From contig CP036432.1 of assembly GCA_007753675.1 (NCBI GenBank), positions 594,394 through 658,393 on the forward strand: a stretch of DNA of 64,000 bases, given 5' to 3'. Shown piece after piece: positions 44,989 through 53,723 of this stretch. The stretch is from Stieleria magnilauensis (lineage in GTDB: Bacteria > Planctomycetota > Planctomycetia > Pirellulales > Pirellulaceae). The stretch's first letter is position 1; each line of letters starts with the position of its first letter. Below the pieces are notes generated by a model. That model had not been told where the DNA came from and ran no database searches. It worked only from the letters and a program-made list of their open reading frames with translations. Both the position numbers and the translations under genes were made by a program.

Positions 44989-45571
44989 AGAGCCCCGAAT
45001 TCTAGCATGGGGATTTGGGCGAATAAATCAGAGTGGTCCTTGTTGCCTGCCTGGGGCCACCAGAGTGAGTAGGTCGTTGGATTGGTACGTCACGAAACAT
45101 AACGATGTTGTTTTAAAGGGCGTCGAACGAAACATGCACTATCCTCCAACCAAAACCGCTGGTCGTTCAAGCTGCTAAGGAGAATATCGCCGCGACCTTA
45201 GGAGTTGTGCCCTGTTTCGGACCTATTTCCGATGCACCAGAAACGCGATTTTGGTGGCGGATCATCGTTCCCGAAATACCGGAGGGCTCGCGCCCTACCG
45301 CTAAAAAAATGAGGTGTTAGCGGCAGGGCGCAAGCCCTCCGGTCCCTCATCGTTCCCGAAATACCGGAGGGCTCGCGCCCTACCGCTAAAAAATGAGGTG
45401 TTAGCGGCAGGGCGGAAGCCCTCCGGTCCCTCATCGTTCCCGAAACACCGGAGGGCTCGCGACCTGCCGCTCGCAGATCGGTATCCGCTTGACCGGATGG
45501 GCCGACCCTCGCTGCGAGTTGTCTTGTTCAGCTCCGTTGTGATTGCCGGCGTGCAGGTGCCACGATCTGGC
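44989..45571. other. Intergenic region with tandem hairpin repeats
   Basis: After the truncated AAA+ start comes about 270 bases without recognisable content, then the repeats at 45262-45472. I searched by eye for the missing ComM N-terminus on the minus strand and did not find it. Confidence 0.55.
45262..45472. repeat. Tandem 84-85 bp hairpin repeat (2.5 copies)
   Basis: Units begin at 45262, 45347 and 45431 (the last partial). Each full unit contains a long imperfect inverted repeat, ACCGGAGGGCTCGCGCCCT paired with its complement-like AGGGCGCAAGCCCTCCGGT, around an AAAAATGAGGTG loop region. The third copy keeps only the left arm. It is placed between the AAA+ gene and the phosphorylase 3' end. 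Confidence 0.92.
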
Positions 45572-47323
45572 TCATCGAGACGTGGGGCGATTGGTGATCC
45601 AGAGCGATTGGTAGGGTGCCACATTCAGCACTGCGTTTTGATCGTCGAAGCGGGTTCCTGAAATGGCGTCGTGCCAGGCGTCCATCGCGATCAGATTTAG
45701 ATCGGATAGTCGTAGTTCCTGCACCGAATCGGTCATGTTGTGCACGCAGAACACGCTTTGGCTGCGGTCGGTGCTCTGGCGCCAAAACGCAAAGAACGGT
45801 TCGTGCAGCTGCAGGGTGAACTGCGTCGCGTTTGGGTGGAACGGTAGCATCTGACGACGTAAATCGATGCGGCGGATCAGTTCGTGGAACACCTGATGGT
45901 GCACCGACCCTTTGTCGCTCAGTTTCCGTTGCAGGTCCTGCCAATTCCATTTGTGGCGATTGATGCTGCGGTTGTGCTTGGTCGCGTCCACGCCGGCTTG
46001 ATCGTTGGGGGTGGCCAGCAAGCTGTGAATGTAGAAGGCGGGGATGCCTTCGAGTGCCATCATCACGGTTTGCGAGCACAAGAAGCGTTCCACCTGCCAA
46101 GGGTCTTCACCTTTAACCGTTCCCCGCAACGCATCAAACAGCGCCACATTTAGTTCGTAAACGCGTTCGCCGCCGTCGGGCGTGCGGCGGGTCGACACGT
46201 GGCCGCCGAAGCGTCGCACGGTTTCCACCAGTTGCAATTGTTCTTCGTCGGACAACAAGCCTTCGGCCGGCCGCATGCCGATGCCGTCGTGCGAGGCGGT
46301 GAAGTTCAGGTAGGTGCAGCCCACCGGCGCCGGAGGCATCGTCATCATCCAACGCTTTAGGTATTCCGTTTTTCCGGTCAACAACGCGTGCACCAGCAGC
46401 GGCGCCAGGCTGAAGTTGTAGATCACGTGGGCTTCGTTGCGGTTGCCGAAGTACGTCAGGTTTTCGTGGTTGGGGACGTTGGTTTCGGTGATCAGCAAGG
46501 TTCCCGGCGCGAAGAAATCGGTGACCGTGCGGATCAGCTTGACGACTTCGTGCGTCTGAGGCAGGTGCATGCATGTGGTGCCCGGTTCCTTCCACAGAAA
46601 CCCGACCGCGTCGAGCCGAAAGATACTGACGCCGTGCTCCAAGTACAGCCGGATGATTTTGAGAAACTCCATCAGCACTTGAGGATTGCGGAAATCCAGG
46701 TCGACTTGATCGTGGCTGAAGGTGCACCAGACGTGTTTCAGGCCGGCGGACGTTTCGGTCGGTCGCAGCAGTGACGATGCACGGGGGCGGACGACTTCGG
46801 AGAGATCGTCACCGGCGTTGGCTTCCATGATGTAGGAGGCACCGGGCTCGATCCCCTTGCGGTAATTCTCAAACCATTGACTTTCAGAAGACACATGGTT
46901 GATGACGATGTCGGCCATCAATCGATAATCATCGGCGATCTGCGAGATCTCCGACCAATCGCCCAGCTTGGGATTGACTTGGGTGTAATCGATGACGGCA
47001 AACCCGTCGTCGGAGCTGAACGGGCAAAACGGCAGCACGTGGACGGCCGAGATGGAGTCTTTGACGTGCTGTTTGAGAAACGCGTGCAGCGTTTCCAGCG
47101 GAACCGCGTTGCCATCGACGATCGAATCGCCGTAGGTGATCAACAGGCAATCTTCTTGCGACCACAATTGGTGAAGCGGCAGTGGGCGTTGTTCTTCGAG
47201 ATGGTCGAAGATCGCGATGACCTCGTCGGCCAGTCGCTCGGCATTGGAGTCGGGGTAGAGGAAACCGAGGTGTTGAGCAAGTTGCGCGCGAACGGGCGAG
47301 TCGTCAGTGTCCGTTGAAGCCAT
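45572..47323 (-). CDS. GH13_18 phosphorylase, probably glucosylglycerate phosphorylase
   Basis: A 583 aa alpha-amylase-family enzyme of the sucrose-phosphorylase subfamily. Marks are VHVLPFCPFSSDDGFAVIDY, DIVINHVSSES, nucleophile Asp in IFRLDAVGFLWKEPG, general acid Glu in LLITETNVPN, and TASHDGIGMRPAEGL. Subfamily members cleave sucrose, sucrose-6-phosphate or glucosylglycerate with phosphate, giving glucose-1-phosphate. Adjacent gpgS and gpgP favour glucosylglycerate as substrate (inference from context). It would let the cell recover carbon and phosphate from the solute when osmotic or nitrogen stress ends. It is the last gene of the operon, 47 bp after gpgS. Confidence 0.85.
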   Translation of the reverse strand: MASTDTDDSPVRAQLAQHLGFLYPDSNAERLADEVIAIFDHLEEQRPLPLHQLWSQEDCLLITYGDSIVDGNAVPLETLHAFLKQHVKDSISAVHVLPFCPFSSDDGFAVIDYTQVNPKLGDWSEISQIADDYRLMADIVINHVSSESQWFENYRKGIEPGASYIMEANAGDDLSEVVRPRASSLLRPTETSAGLKHVWCTFSHDQVDLDFRNPQVLMEFLKIIRLYLEHGVSIFRLDAVGFLWKEPGTTCMHLPQTHEVVKLIRTVTDFFAPGTLLITETNVPNHENLTYFGNRNEAHVIYNFSLAPLLVHALLTGKTEYLKRWMMTMPPAPVGCTYLNFTASHDGIGMRPAEGLLSDEEQLQLVETVRRFGGHVSTRRTPDGGERVYELNVALFDALRGTVKGEDPWQVERFLCSQTVMMALEGIPAFYIHSLLATPNDQAGVDATKHNRSINRHKWNWQDLQRKLSDKGSVHHQVFHELIRRIDLRRQMLPFHPNATQFTLQLHEPFFAFWRQSTDRSQSVFCVHNMTDSVQELRLSDLNLIAMDAWHDAISGTRFDDQNAVLNVAPYQSLWITNRPTSR

Positions 47324-47370
47324 GGAATCGATTGCTTGTAGCGGGATAATCGAGGTTAGAGAGAATCGTT

Positions 47371-48582
47371 TCAGGCATTGTCTGCCTCCACCGCGCCCAG
47401 AATCTGGTCATAGATGTCTGGCACCGCGCTGGTCACACGGGACCAGTTGTGAATGAAGGGGCTTTCGTCTGGACGATTGAGGAATTCGTCTCCCGCCGCA
47501 ACGATGACACGGCTGAATAATTCAACCGTGGTTTCCTCTCGGTGTCGATCCAGGTTCAGCCCACTCATCACGGCGTCGTTGTGGTAATGGTCCACGACGT
47601 CGAGCGCTGTACGGTAGTAACAGGCTTTCAAAGTTCGCAGCATGCTGTTGCTGATCACGAATCCTTGAACGGCCAGTTTTCGAATGAAGGCTTTGCAGAT
47701 ATCGGTCGCCATGCGATGCAACCCGCTCGTGCGATCGTCTTCGGAAACCGGTTGATGTTTGTGATCGTAGGCGTCGGCGATGTCCACCTGACAGATCCGA
47801 TTCAAGTTGCAATTGCGGTACATTTCCGACAGGGTGCCGATTTCCAGTCCCCAGTCGCTGGGGATCCGCAACGAAGTCACGATTTCGGAACGCATCGAAA
47901 ACTCACCCGAAAGCGCGTAGCGAAAGCTTCCCATGTAGTCGAGATACTCGACGCGACCGAGCACGGTCTTGAGGGCTCGGATCAACGGAACGACCAGCAA
48001 CCGAAAGACGCGGCCGTTGAGTTTGCCGTTGGCGGCGCGATAGTAATAGCCTTTACAGAACTGGTAATGGAACGACGGATGGGCCAGCGGGTACAGCAGT
48101 CGCGCGGGTATCGAACGATCGTAAGTCAGGATGTCACAGTCGTGCAGCGCGATCGCTTTGGATTGTCCCGATGCCAGGAAGTACCCCAGGCAATACCAGA
48201 CGTTTCGCCCCTTGCCCGGGTCCATCGGCGCCAGCCCTTCGGCTTGCAGGGCGGCATCGACGTGTCGCAGTCGTGTGCCGTCATTCCAGAGCACGACATG
48301 GTTTTGCGGCAGTTTGTCGAAGAATCGTTTGGCGGCGTGGAATTGTTGTTCGTTGGCTCGATCGAGCCCGATGATGATTTCGCTCAGGTACGGAATCTTT
48401 GCCAAAGCCTCGACGATTGGTCCCATCGCCGGGCCTTCCAGTTCCGAGTACAGGCACGGCAACAGCAACGCCATCGGAGTCTCAGCGGAAAACTGCACCA
48501 ATTCTGACTCAAGCTCGTCAGTGGAGCGATTTCGCAGGTTGTGAAGTGTTCCGATAATTCCGTTCTGCGAAAAGTCCGCCAT
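47371..48582 (-). CDS. gpgS: Glucosyl-3-phosphoglycerate synthase (GT81)
   Basis: A 403 aa soluble GT-A glycosyltransferase. It transfers glucose from a nucleotide sugar to 3-phosphoglycerate. Visible elements are MALLLPCLYSELEGPAMGPI, the nucleotide-binding KGRNVWYCLGYFLA, the metal motif HDCD at about 147, YLDYMGSFRYALSGEFSM and IPSDWGLEIGTLSEMYRN. These are the GpgS pattern. The product is dephosphorylated by the HAD enzyme encoded just before it (14 bp gap). AGGCGAAC precedes the ATG. Confidence 0.9.
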   Translation of the reverse strand: MADFSQNGIIGTLHNLRNRSTDELESELVQFSAETPMALLLPCLYSELEGPAMGPIVEALAKIPYLSEIIIGLDRANEQQFHAAKRFFDKLPQNHVVLWNDGTRLRHVDAALQAEGLAPMDPGKGRNVWYCLGYFLASGQSKAIALHDCDILTYDRSIPARLLYPLAHPSFHYQFCKGYYYRAANGKLNGRVFRLLVVPLIRALKTVLGRVEYLDYMGSFRYALSGEFSMRSEIVTSLRIPSDWGLEIGTLSEMYRNCNLNRICQVDIADAYDHKHQPVSEDDRTSGLHRMATDICKAFIRKLAVQGFVISNSMLRTLKACYYRTALDVVDHYHNDAVMSGLNLDRHREETTVELFSRVIVAAGDEFLNRPDESPFIHNWSRVTSAVPDIYDQILGAVEADNA

Positions 48583-48596
48583 GGTGTTCGCCTAAA

Positions 48597-49463
48597 TCAG
48601 TGAAGGGGAGATTGGGAGGGAGGAGTCGCGTCGCGTTCCAGCCGTGTTAGCAGTTGCGAAACGGCTTCGGCCCAGCCGGCGGCTCCTTGCGCGGTGGCAA
48701 CGATCCCCCGGCCGGCGGCCACGTGGACTCCCAGTCCGGAAGGAGTCGGGATGCCGATCGGCACATCGGCCAAATCCAGCATGCTCTGGTCGATCGGACT
48801 GTCACCGATCGCTGCGAGAATCGGTGGACCGGTGCGGTGCGACGATGGATCGGAGTGCGCCTCTTGATCGGAGTGTGACAGACGCTGTGCGACAGTCTGC
48901 ATCGCCCGCCCCTTGCTGGTCTGGCCGGCGACGTGCCAAAAACGACCACCGCGGGTCAGGGTGAGCTGGTGATCACGCAACGCTTGTTCGAACTTGGCTC
49001 GCTGCTCGTCGCTGTCGTCCCAAAGCAGCGGCTCGGTTCCTTGACGCGCCAACGCCATGCGGGCGCTGTCTTCGGGCAATTGGGTTTCCGCAGCGACGCC
49101 GGCGAGCCCCAAGTCGGCAAACGAGCGGAAGCGATACTGGTGCTTCAGCGACTTCAGCACCTCCAGAATGTGATCTCGCGACGCACCGATGATTTCAACG
49201 TCGCCGGGCGTTGGGCCGGTTTCGCCGCCCCAGCAGATCACGGAGCCGTTTTCGGAGATAAACGGATAGTCGGCCAACCCCAGTTGCCGGGCCAGTTGGC
49301 TCATCTCCGGCACCGTCTTGCTGGAATTCATGACCACGGGGATCTGGCGATCTCGCAACGTTTGCAACGTCGCTGCCGCCGGGGACCAGTCGTAGTCGTG
49401 CTTGTTGAGCAAGCATCCATCGAGGTCCGTAAACAGAATCAGCGGTGACGCGGTTGGCAGCAT
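48597..49463 (-). CDS. gpgP: HAD-IIB phosphatase, glucosyl/mannosyl-3-phosphoglycerate phosphatase type
   Basis: A 288 aa haloacid-dehalogenase enzyme. Motif I is FTDLDGCLLNKHDYDW near residue 12, motif II has VVMNSSKTVPEM, the cap domain follows, and motif IV is AIGDSPIDQSMLDLAD. The family (MPGP-like) removes phosphate from glucosyl- or mannosyl-3-phosphoglycerate to give the solute. Placement before gpgS supports the glucosyl type. It is the first gene of the three-gene operon. Confidence 0.88.
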   Translation of the reverse strand: MLPTASPLILFTDLDGCLLNKHDYDWSPAAATLQTLRDRQIPVVMNSSKTVPEMSQLARQLGLADYPFISENGSVICWGGETGPTPGDVEIIGASRDHILEVLKSLKHQYRFRSFADLGLAGVAAETQLPEDSARMALARQGTEPLLWDDSDEQRAKFEQALRDHQLTLTRGGRFWHVAGQTSKGRAMQTVAQRLSHSDQEAHSDPSSHRTGPPILAAIGDSPIDQSMLDLADVPIGIPTPSGLGVHVAAGRGIVATAQGAAGWAEAVSQLLTRLERDATPPSQSPLH

Positions 49464-49741
49464 GACGCCAAGTTTATGGAATCAGCGATGCCGTCGCCAC
49501 CGCGTCTGCGGGCCGGGCGGGTTCGCTGACCTCGTGGAACGCTAAGGGGAAAGTTGTCCTTGCTGTGGCGGGAATCCGCCATCGTAAAAAAATCTCTGGC
49601 GGGTTTCGTGGCGACGTTTTGATCTACCAAGAGATCCCTTTCCGGAGCGGCGGACCGGTCGGGGAAACAGAAGATCGCTGCACCTTGGACGCACGCGATC
49701 CTGTTTTATTGACGCCAAATTGACGCCGAATCAGTTGGGCT

Positions 49742-50047
49742 ATGTCGATCTACCATGTCATCGATTGTCGGAGAATTGAACGTGCCGCCGGCAGCGGATG
49801 TGTTGTCGCAATCATCAACTGGGACGATGGGCGATCCATCCTCGTCCGCCAGACGCTCGACGAGGACGGCGTCTATTCCTGGGACCGAATCATGATGTAC
49901 GGCATTCGCTCGACCGATACGCTTGATTCGTTGATGCCGACCATCGATCGTTTCTTCGACAGCAGTGACGTGAATCGCCGGATGATGGTTTCTTCGGCAC
50001 AGCTCAGGCATGAGCTGATTGTCGCGACCGGTCATCTGACGGGCTGA
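49742..50047 (+). CDS. Small cytosolic protein, unknown
   Basis: A 101 aa protein without signal or membrane segment. Composition is normal for a folded protein: strands (VIDCRRIERAAGSGCVVAII, GRSILVRQTLDEDG) followed by helices. I recognise no family. Upstream bases 49464-49741 hold no other feature. Coding status rests on plausible sequence and lack of a competing frame. Confidence 0.5.
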   Translation: MSIYHVIDCRRIERAAGSGCVVAIINWDDGRSILVRQTLDEDGVYSWDRIMMYGIRSTDTLDSLMPTIDRFFDSSDVNRRMMVSSAQLRHELIVATGHLTG

Positions 50048-50088
50048 AGCTCGATCCAGCCAACTCGCTGTTGCCCCGACGGGCGACG

Positions 50089-50673
50089 TCAGGGTTTGAT
50101 CCCATGCTTGGCCAAGACGTCCAGCAGCGGAATCTTGTAGGCTTTTCCGTCCGGGGCAAACACGGCGGGGCTACGCGGTGTCGTGAAGGCCTCCTTGATC
50201 ATTCGATTCCACTTGTCCTGGCCCGTCGCGCTTTCCCCGTGGTCGGACTCGGTCGGCAAGTCGTACTTGTCCATCAACTTCTTTTCCACTCCGTTATACT
50301 TCGTGAGAATCGGGCGAACGTCGTTATTTAACTCCGCCTGGTTTTTGTAGGTATTCCCTTTCAGCTGCATCAAATCGATGAACAGGTCGCGGGCCAGCAA
50401 GGCGACAATGTCGTAGTGTCCCTGTTCGTGTTTCAAGATCTGGTCGGGCGTGCGATTCTTCTTCTGATTGATCTCGTCCATCTTCTTCCAGCTCTTCGAT
50501 GCATTGAACGTGACCGTCACGTTGATGTTGTCGTGGACCAGTGACGAGAGCAGGATGTTCGGAACGGAAAACGAAGTGCTCGTGAACGCGAGGTGGTGGC
50601 TGCCGGCGTCTGGCGTGCCAACGAAATCGGACCACCTGAGAGTCTTGAAAAGGCCGGTAAGCTTTGACGGCAT
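50089..50673 (-). CDS. DUF922-like putative zinc metallopeptidase
   Basis: A 194 aa protein with the motif KHEQGHYDIVALLARDLF at about residue 82, which contains HExxH. DUF922-type proteins carry the same HEQGH core and are predicted zinc proteases. The N-terminal 75 residues are beta-rich (SHHLAFTSTSFSV, NVTVTFNASKSWKKM). No signal peptide is visible, which is unusual for this group. A Glu or His third ligand is likely further on but not certain. It has no operon partner. Confidence 0.65.
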   Translation of the reverse strand: MPSKLTGLFKTLRWSDFVGTPDAGSHHLAFTSTSFSVPNILLSSLVHDNINVTVTFNASKSWKKMDEINQKKNRTPDQILKHEQGHYDIVALLARDLFIDLMQLKGNTYKNQAELNNDVRPILTKYNGVEKKLMDKYDLPTESDHGESATGQDKWNRMIKEAFTTPRSPAVFAPDGKAYKIPLLDVLAKHGIKP

Positions 50674-50786
50674 CGGAGTGTCTCCAATAGAGGGTTGCGG
50701 GTCGCGAATGCGACCGTCGCAGCTACGATTATCGTTCCGGCGGCAAAATAGTTGTGCGGAAAAGAGGACGGAAATTTCTGCCCAGG

Positions 50787-52181
50787 TCAGTCCGTCTGAT
50801 CAGCCGGCCAGTCGGTCACTGCGTCGGCAGCCTGGTGCAGCAGCCGGTCGATCGCCGATCCCAGATGCGACGCAGAGGGGCTGACCCGGGCATTGAGCAA
50901 CGCGATCAAGTTCTTGCCGTCATGGCGGCGGATCATGATCGTGGCGGTGCCGTCCAGCGAACCGGTGTGCCAGTGGTTTACCTTGCCGGGCCCCACCGTT
51001 CGGTTGCTCCATCCCAGCGAATAGTAACGCGACTTTTCCTTTCCGTCCGCATCGTTCCCCGCCAGTCCCGGCGGGCGCCGATCCATCCACTCGATCGATT
51101 CTCGGCTCAAGATCGGGCACTGGTCCGGATCGTCAAACGCGGCGGCAAACTTCGCCAAGTCGGACGCCGATGCGATCCATCCGCCATGTGAATCCATCGC
51201 CTGCAAATACCAAGCGCCGTAAGGCCACGGCACTTCTTCGCCGCGATCCGATGCGAACACCGACTTGCCGGTGCCGGGCTGATAGTACCGCACTTCGTTC
51301 TCAGCCCGCCCTTCCAGTCGCGTCGCCCCGATCCGCATGGACGTCACGCCGAGCGGAGCCAAAACGTGCTGTTGAACGTAGGCTTCGTAGCCCTGGTTGG
51401 TTAGCGTTTCGATCACCCGGCCCAGCAAGCAATAACCGAAATTAGAGTAGGCGTATCGCTGTCCGGGATCGAAGTCGAGCGGCTGGGACAGCATCGCTTT
51501 GATGACCGTTTGCTGATCCGCCGGTGGCTCCGTTCCGACTTGATCGGCGAACCCAGTGGATCGAAACATGGCGTCAAAGGACACATCGCGGTCCCAGCCG
51601 CCGCGATGTTCCAACAGATGGCGAATCGTGATCTCGCGCAGCCGCTCGTCGAATTCCTCCGTCGACGCGATGTCCGATTCAAAGTCCAGCACGTCAAAGA
51701 CCTTGTCATCGAGCGTCACTTTTCCCTGCTCGATCAGTTGCAACACGGCGACGGCGGTGATCGGTTTCGACAAACTGGCGATTCGAAACAGACTGTCCGG
51801 TTGGACTGGCTGCTGCTGGGCGATGTCGGCGTAGCCGTAGCCTCGGGCAAAGACGACCTTGCCGCGATCGGTCACGGCGATCGAAGCTCCGGGGACGCGG
51901 TGCTCGGTCATGAAGTCACGCATCATTCGATCGTAGCTGGCGAACCGTTCGTCCGCCTCGCCTGACGCAACATTCGCCGGTGCCGCGGACGGGCGATACC
52001 CCGGTCCTCGCAGGAAGATCTTGCCGTCATCGATGCCGACATCCGCCTGGTACCACGGTGTTCCCGATCCGTCGACGATCTTGCCGTTCTTGATGACGAT
52101 GTCGAATTCTGGTTCGTCGGCGCCGCCGACGGACAGCGTCGCGACGAAAAGTGCTGTGAACAGAGCCAATGATCGGGACAT
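50787..52181 (-). CDS. Exported beta-lactamase-fold serine hydrolase with amidohydrolase-like N-terminus
   Basis: A 464 aa protein with signal peptide (MSRSLALFTALFVATLSVGG). Residues about 25-60 read FDIVIKNGKIVDGSGTPWYQ and DVGIDDGKI, which is the usual first strand set of D-aminoacylase-type amidohydrolases, not of serine hydrolases. From about 75 on it is a class C beta-lactamase/esterase fold: nucleophile Ser and Lys in ASLSKPITAV, Tyr in YAYSNFGYCLLG, and HTGSLDGT near the C-terminus. It may hydrolyse esters or D-peptides outside the cytoplasm. The start at 52181 fits the signal peptide; the longer frame to 52244 does not. Confidence 0.82.
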   Translation of the reverse strand: MSRSLALFTALFVATLSVGGADEPEFDIVIKNGKIVDGSGTPWYQADVGIDDGKIFLRGPGYRPSAAPANVASGEADERFASYDRMMRDFMTEHRVPGASIAVTDRGKVVFARGYGYADIAQQQPVQPDSLFRIASLSKPITAVAVLQLIEQGKVTLDDKVFDVLDFESDIASTEEFDERLREITIRHLLEHRGGWDRDVSFDAMFRSTGFADQVGTEPPADQQTVIKAMLSQPLDFDPGQRYAYSNFGYCLLGRVIETLTNQGYEAYVQQHVLAPLGVTSMRIGATRLEGRAENEVRYYQPGTGKSVFASDRGEEVPWPYGAWYLQAMDSHGGWIASASDLAKFAAAFDDPDQCPILSRESIEWMDRRPPGLAGNDADGKEKSRYYSLGWSNRTVGPGKVNHWHTGSLDGTATIMIRRHDGKNLIALLNARVSPSASHLGSAIDRLLHQAADAVTDWPADQTD

Positions 52182-52250
52182 TCCGTTCGCCCATTCTCTC
52201 GGTGGCGGGTGGATTTCAAATGACAGATGACCGGGGCAGGTCAAGACGCC

Positions 52251-53000
52251 CTACTGGAAGACCAGCGTGCCGAACTTCTTGAACTCGTGAAAGCTTTCAC
52301 CGACCCGGGCCCAATCCCATTGCGTGGTTTTTTGGCGGTCGTAATCGACGCGATAGAAGTTTGCCCGCCAACGGGTCCCCGGCTTCGGCGGCAGATTTCG
52401 TAGCGGCTTGAGCAACGCGTAGGGGATGAAGACCTCGGCGCGCCAGCCGGTGACAGTGGCCATCGACTCGTTTTTTCCGCCGCTGGCTGAAACGGCTTTC
52501 TGGATCTTTCGATCGCCCTCGTAGTGCCACGGTCGCCAGCCCAGAAAACGGCCGTCCAGGTTGGGAATCAATATCGGAAGCTCAAAGCCGAGCGGGGAGA
52601 TTTCATACTCGAAATAAACCGGATCCTCTTCGTGGGGCCAAAAGAAACACTCGTAGACGTCTTCGTTCCAGAGGTCCATAAAGTCTTCGTTCATCGTTGC
52701 GGTCAGCGTCTGGTCGCTGCCGTCAAACAGCACGTAGACTCCGGTTGCGGAGTACAGCATTTTGATCCGCGACGTGTAGTCATGGCTTCCCTCCGCGCGA
52801 CGGTTCAGGCTCACCCAGTCGGCCGAATCCCAAGCCGCCGCGTCGCCTTTGCCGTTGACGGTGAAGTCGTCACAGCGGTTGACGTTCATCGTTGGCGCCG
52901 GTTCGTCGGCGCGTGATGGGGGAGGCACCAGAACATGCAGCGCGGCGATCACGAGTAGCCAAATAGCTGGTGTGCAGGCGTTTCTATTCTTGAGGGTCAT
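52251..53000 (-). CDS. Exported CBM9-like carbohydrate-binding protein
   Basis: A 249 aa protein with signal peptide (KNRNACTPAIWLLVIAALHV to about residue 30, SRADE). The rest resembles CBM9-type beta-sandwich domains: DDFTVNGKGDAAAWDSADWV, KMLYSATGVYVLFDGSDQTL, VYECFFWPHEEDPVYFEYEI, WRAEVFIPYALLKPL and RVDYDRQKTTQWDWA. Such domains in planctomycetes are often stand-alone exported proteins linked to polysaccharide use. The ATG at 53000 is chosen; the frame upstream to 53255 is repeat-like. It lies 69 bp upstream of the hydrolase gene on the same strand. Confidence 0.82.
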   Translation of the reverse strand: MTLKNRNACTPAIWLLVIAALHVLVPPPSRADEPAPTMNVNRCDDFTVNGKGDAAAWDSADWVSLNRRAEGSHDYTSRIKMLYSATGVYVLFDGSDQTLTATMNEDFMDLWNEDVYECFFWPHEEDPVYFEYEISPLGFELPILIPNLDGRFLGWRPWHYEGDRKIQKAVSASGGKNESMATVTGWRAEVFIPYALLKPLRNLPPKPGTRWRANFYRVDYDRQKTTQWDWARVGESFHEFKKFGTLVFQ

Positions 53001-53723
53001 GCTGATTTCCGAAACAGGGACTGGAGTTTGTAAGTATCGATGAACGTTGTGTGTGACGTCCCCTGGTCGGCATTGTACGCGAAACGGATTCCGCAGCGCT
53101 GCAGCGCAACTCGGGACACCTCGCGACCCCGTAGGCGACAAGTGAAGGAGCGACCCTTCTTGAGAGGGGCGCTTACACCGAGTGGAGGGGCGTTGGTCGT
53201 CGCGGAGTGATCTTCCCCCTTGTTTCCGGGTCCAGCCAGGGAACACGCTGCCCATGGAGGCTCCTGCCTCCCGACCGCCTTCGACGTGTGGCGAGCGGTC
53301 ACACCGGCCTCGCGTTCAAAGGTGGGGGACGGGACGTGAAAAGTATTGCTGATGCATCTTGCTCCCCTTGTCGCCATGGGAACACTCACCGACGCCAACC
53401 ACGTCGCGGTTTCACGCCAGCCAAACCCCGGGGTGCGCTTCGCGACCCCGGGCTGTGTTGTGGCACCGCTCTGCGGTGTGGCGCCGATCGGCGCGAAGCG
53501 TATCAGTACTGTAGATTCCAGCGAGGGCAATCAATTGATATTGACCGGATAGAGCGCACTCCTCGTTGCTTTTCAAGCAATAGCGATTTGCGTTTACAGC
53601 AAAGAAATTGGTCAGCAATTCCTTTCACGTCCCGAGCCTTGGAACGAGTCCATTCCAACCGGATCTGACACGCAACAGAGGTGCAGACACCAACGCCCGC
53701 TGCAGTTGCGTCGCCGAAACCCA
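53001..53723. other. Long intergenic region with dispersed repeat fragments
   Basis: No gene is supported. It contains GC-rich inverted segments, including the hairpin at 53256-53271, and related TTTCACGTCCCG-type stretches at both ends (complement near 53330 and direct near 53626). The open frames here look like translations of repeat sequence. Confidence 0.5.
53256..53271. repeat. Hairpin GGAGGC-TCCT-GCCTCC
   Basis: A perfect 6-bp stem with loop TCCT. The hairpin at 24563-24580 has the same loop and surrounding GGC-TCCT-GCC but a different, still paired, outer stem. Confidence 0.65.

Noticed and set aside
52998..53255. N-terminal extension of the CBM9-like gene
   Set aside because: The extra 85 codons lie in GC-rich dispersed repeat sequence and precede a clean signal peptide starting at 53000.
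53346..53668. Small open frames in the 53.0-53.7 kb gap
   Set aside because: Both strands show many overlapping short frames with repeat-like composition; none has a ribosome-binding site or recognisable fold.
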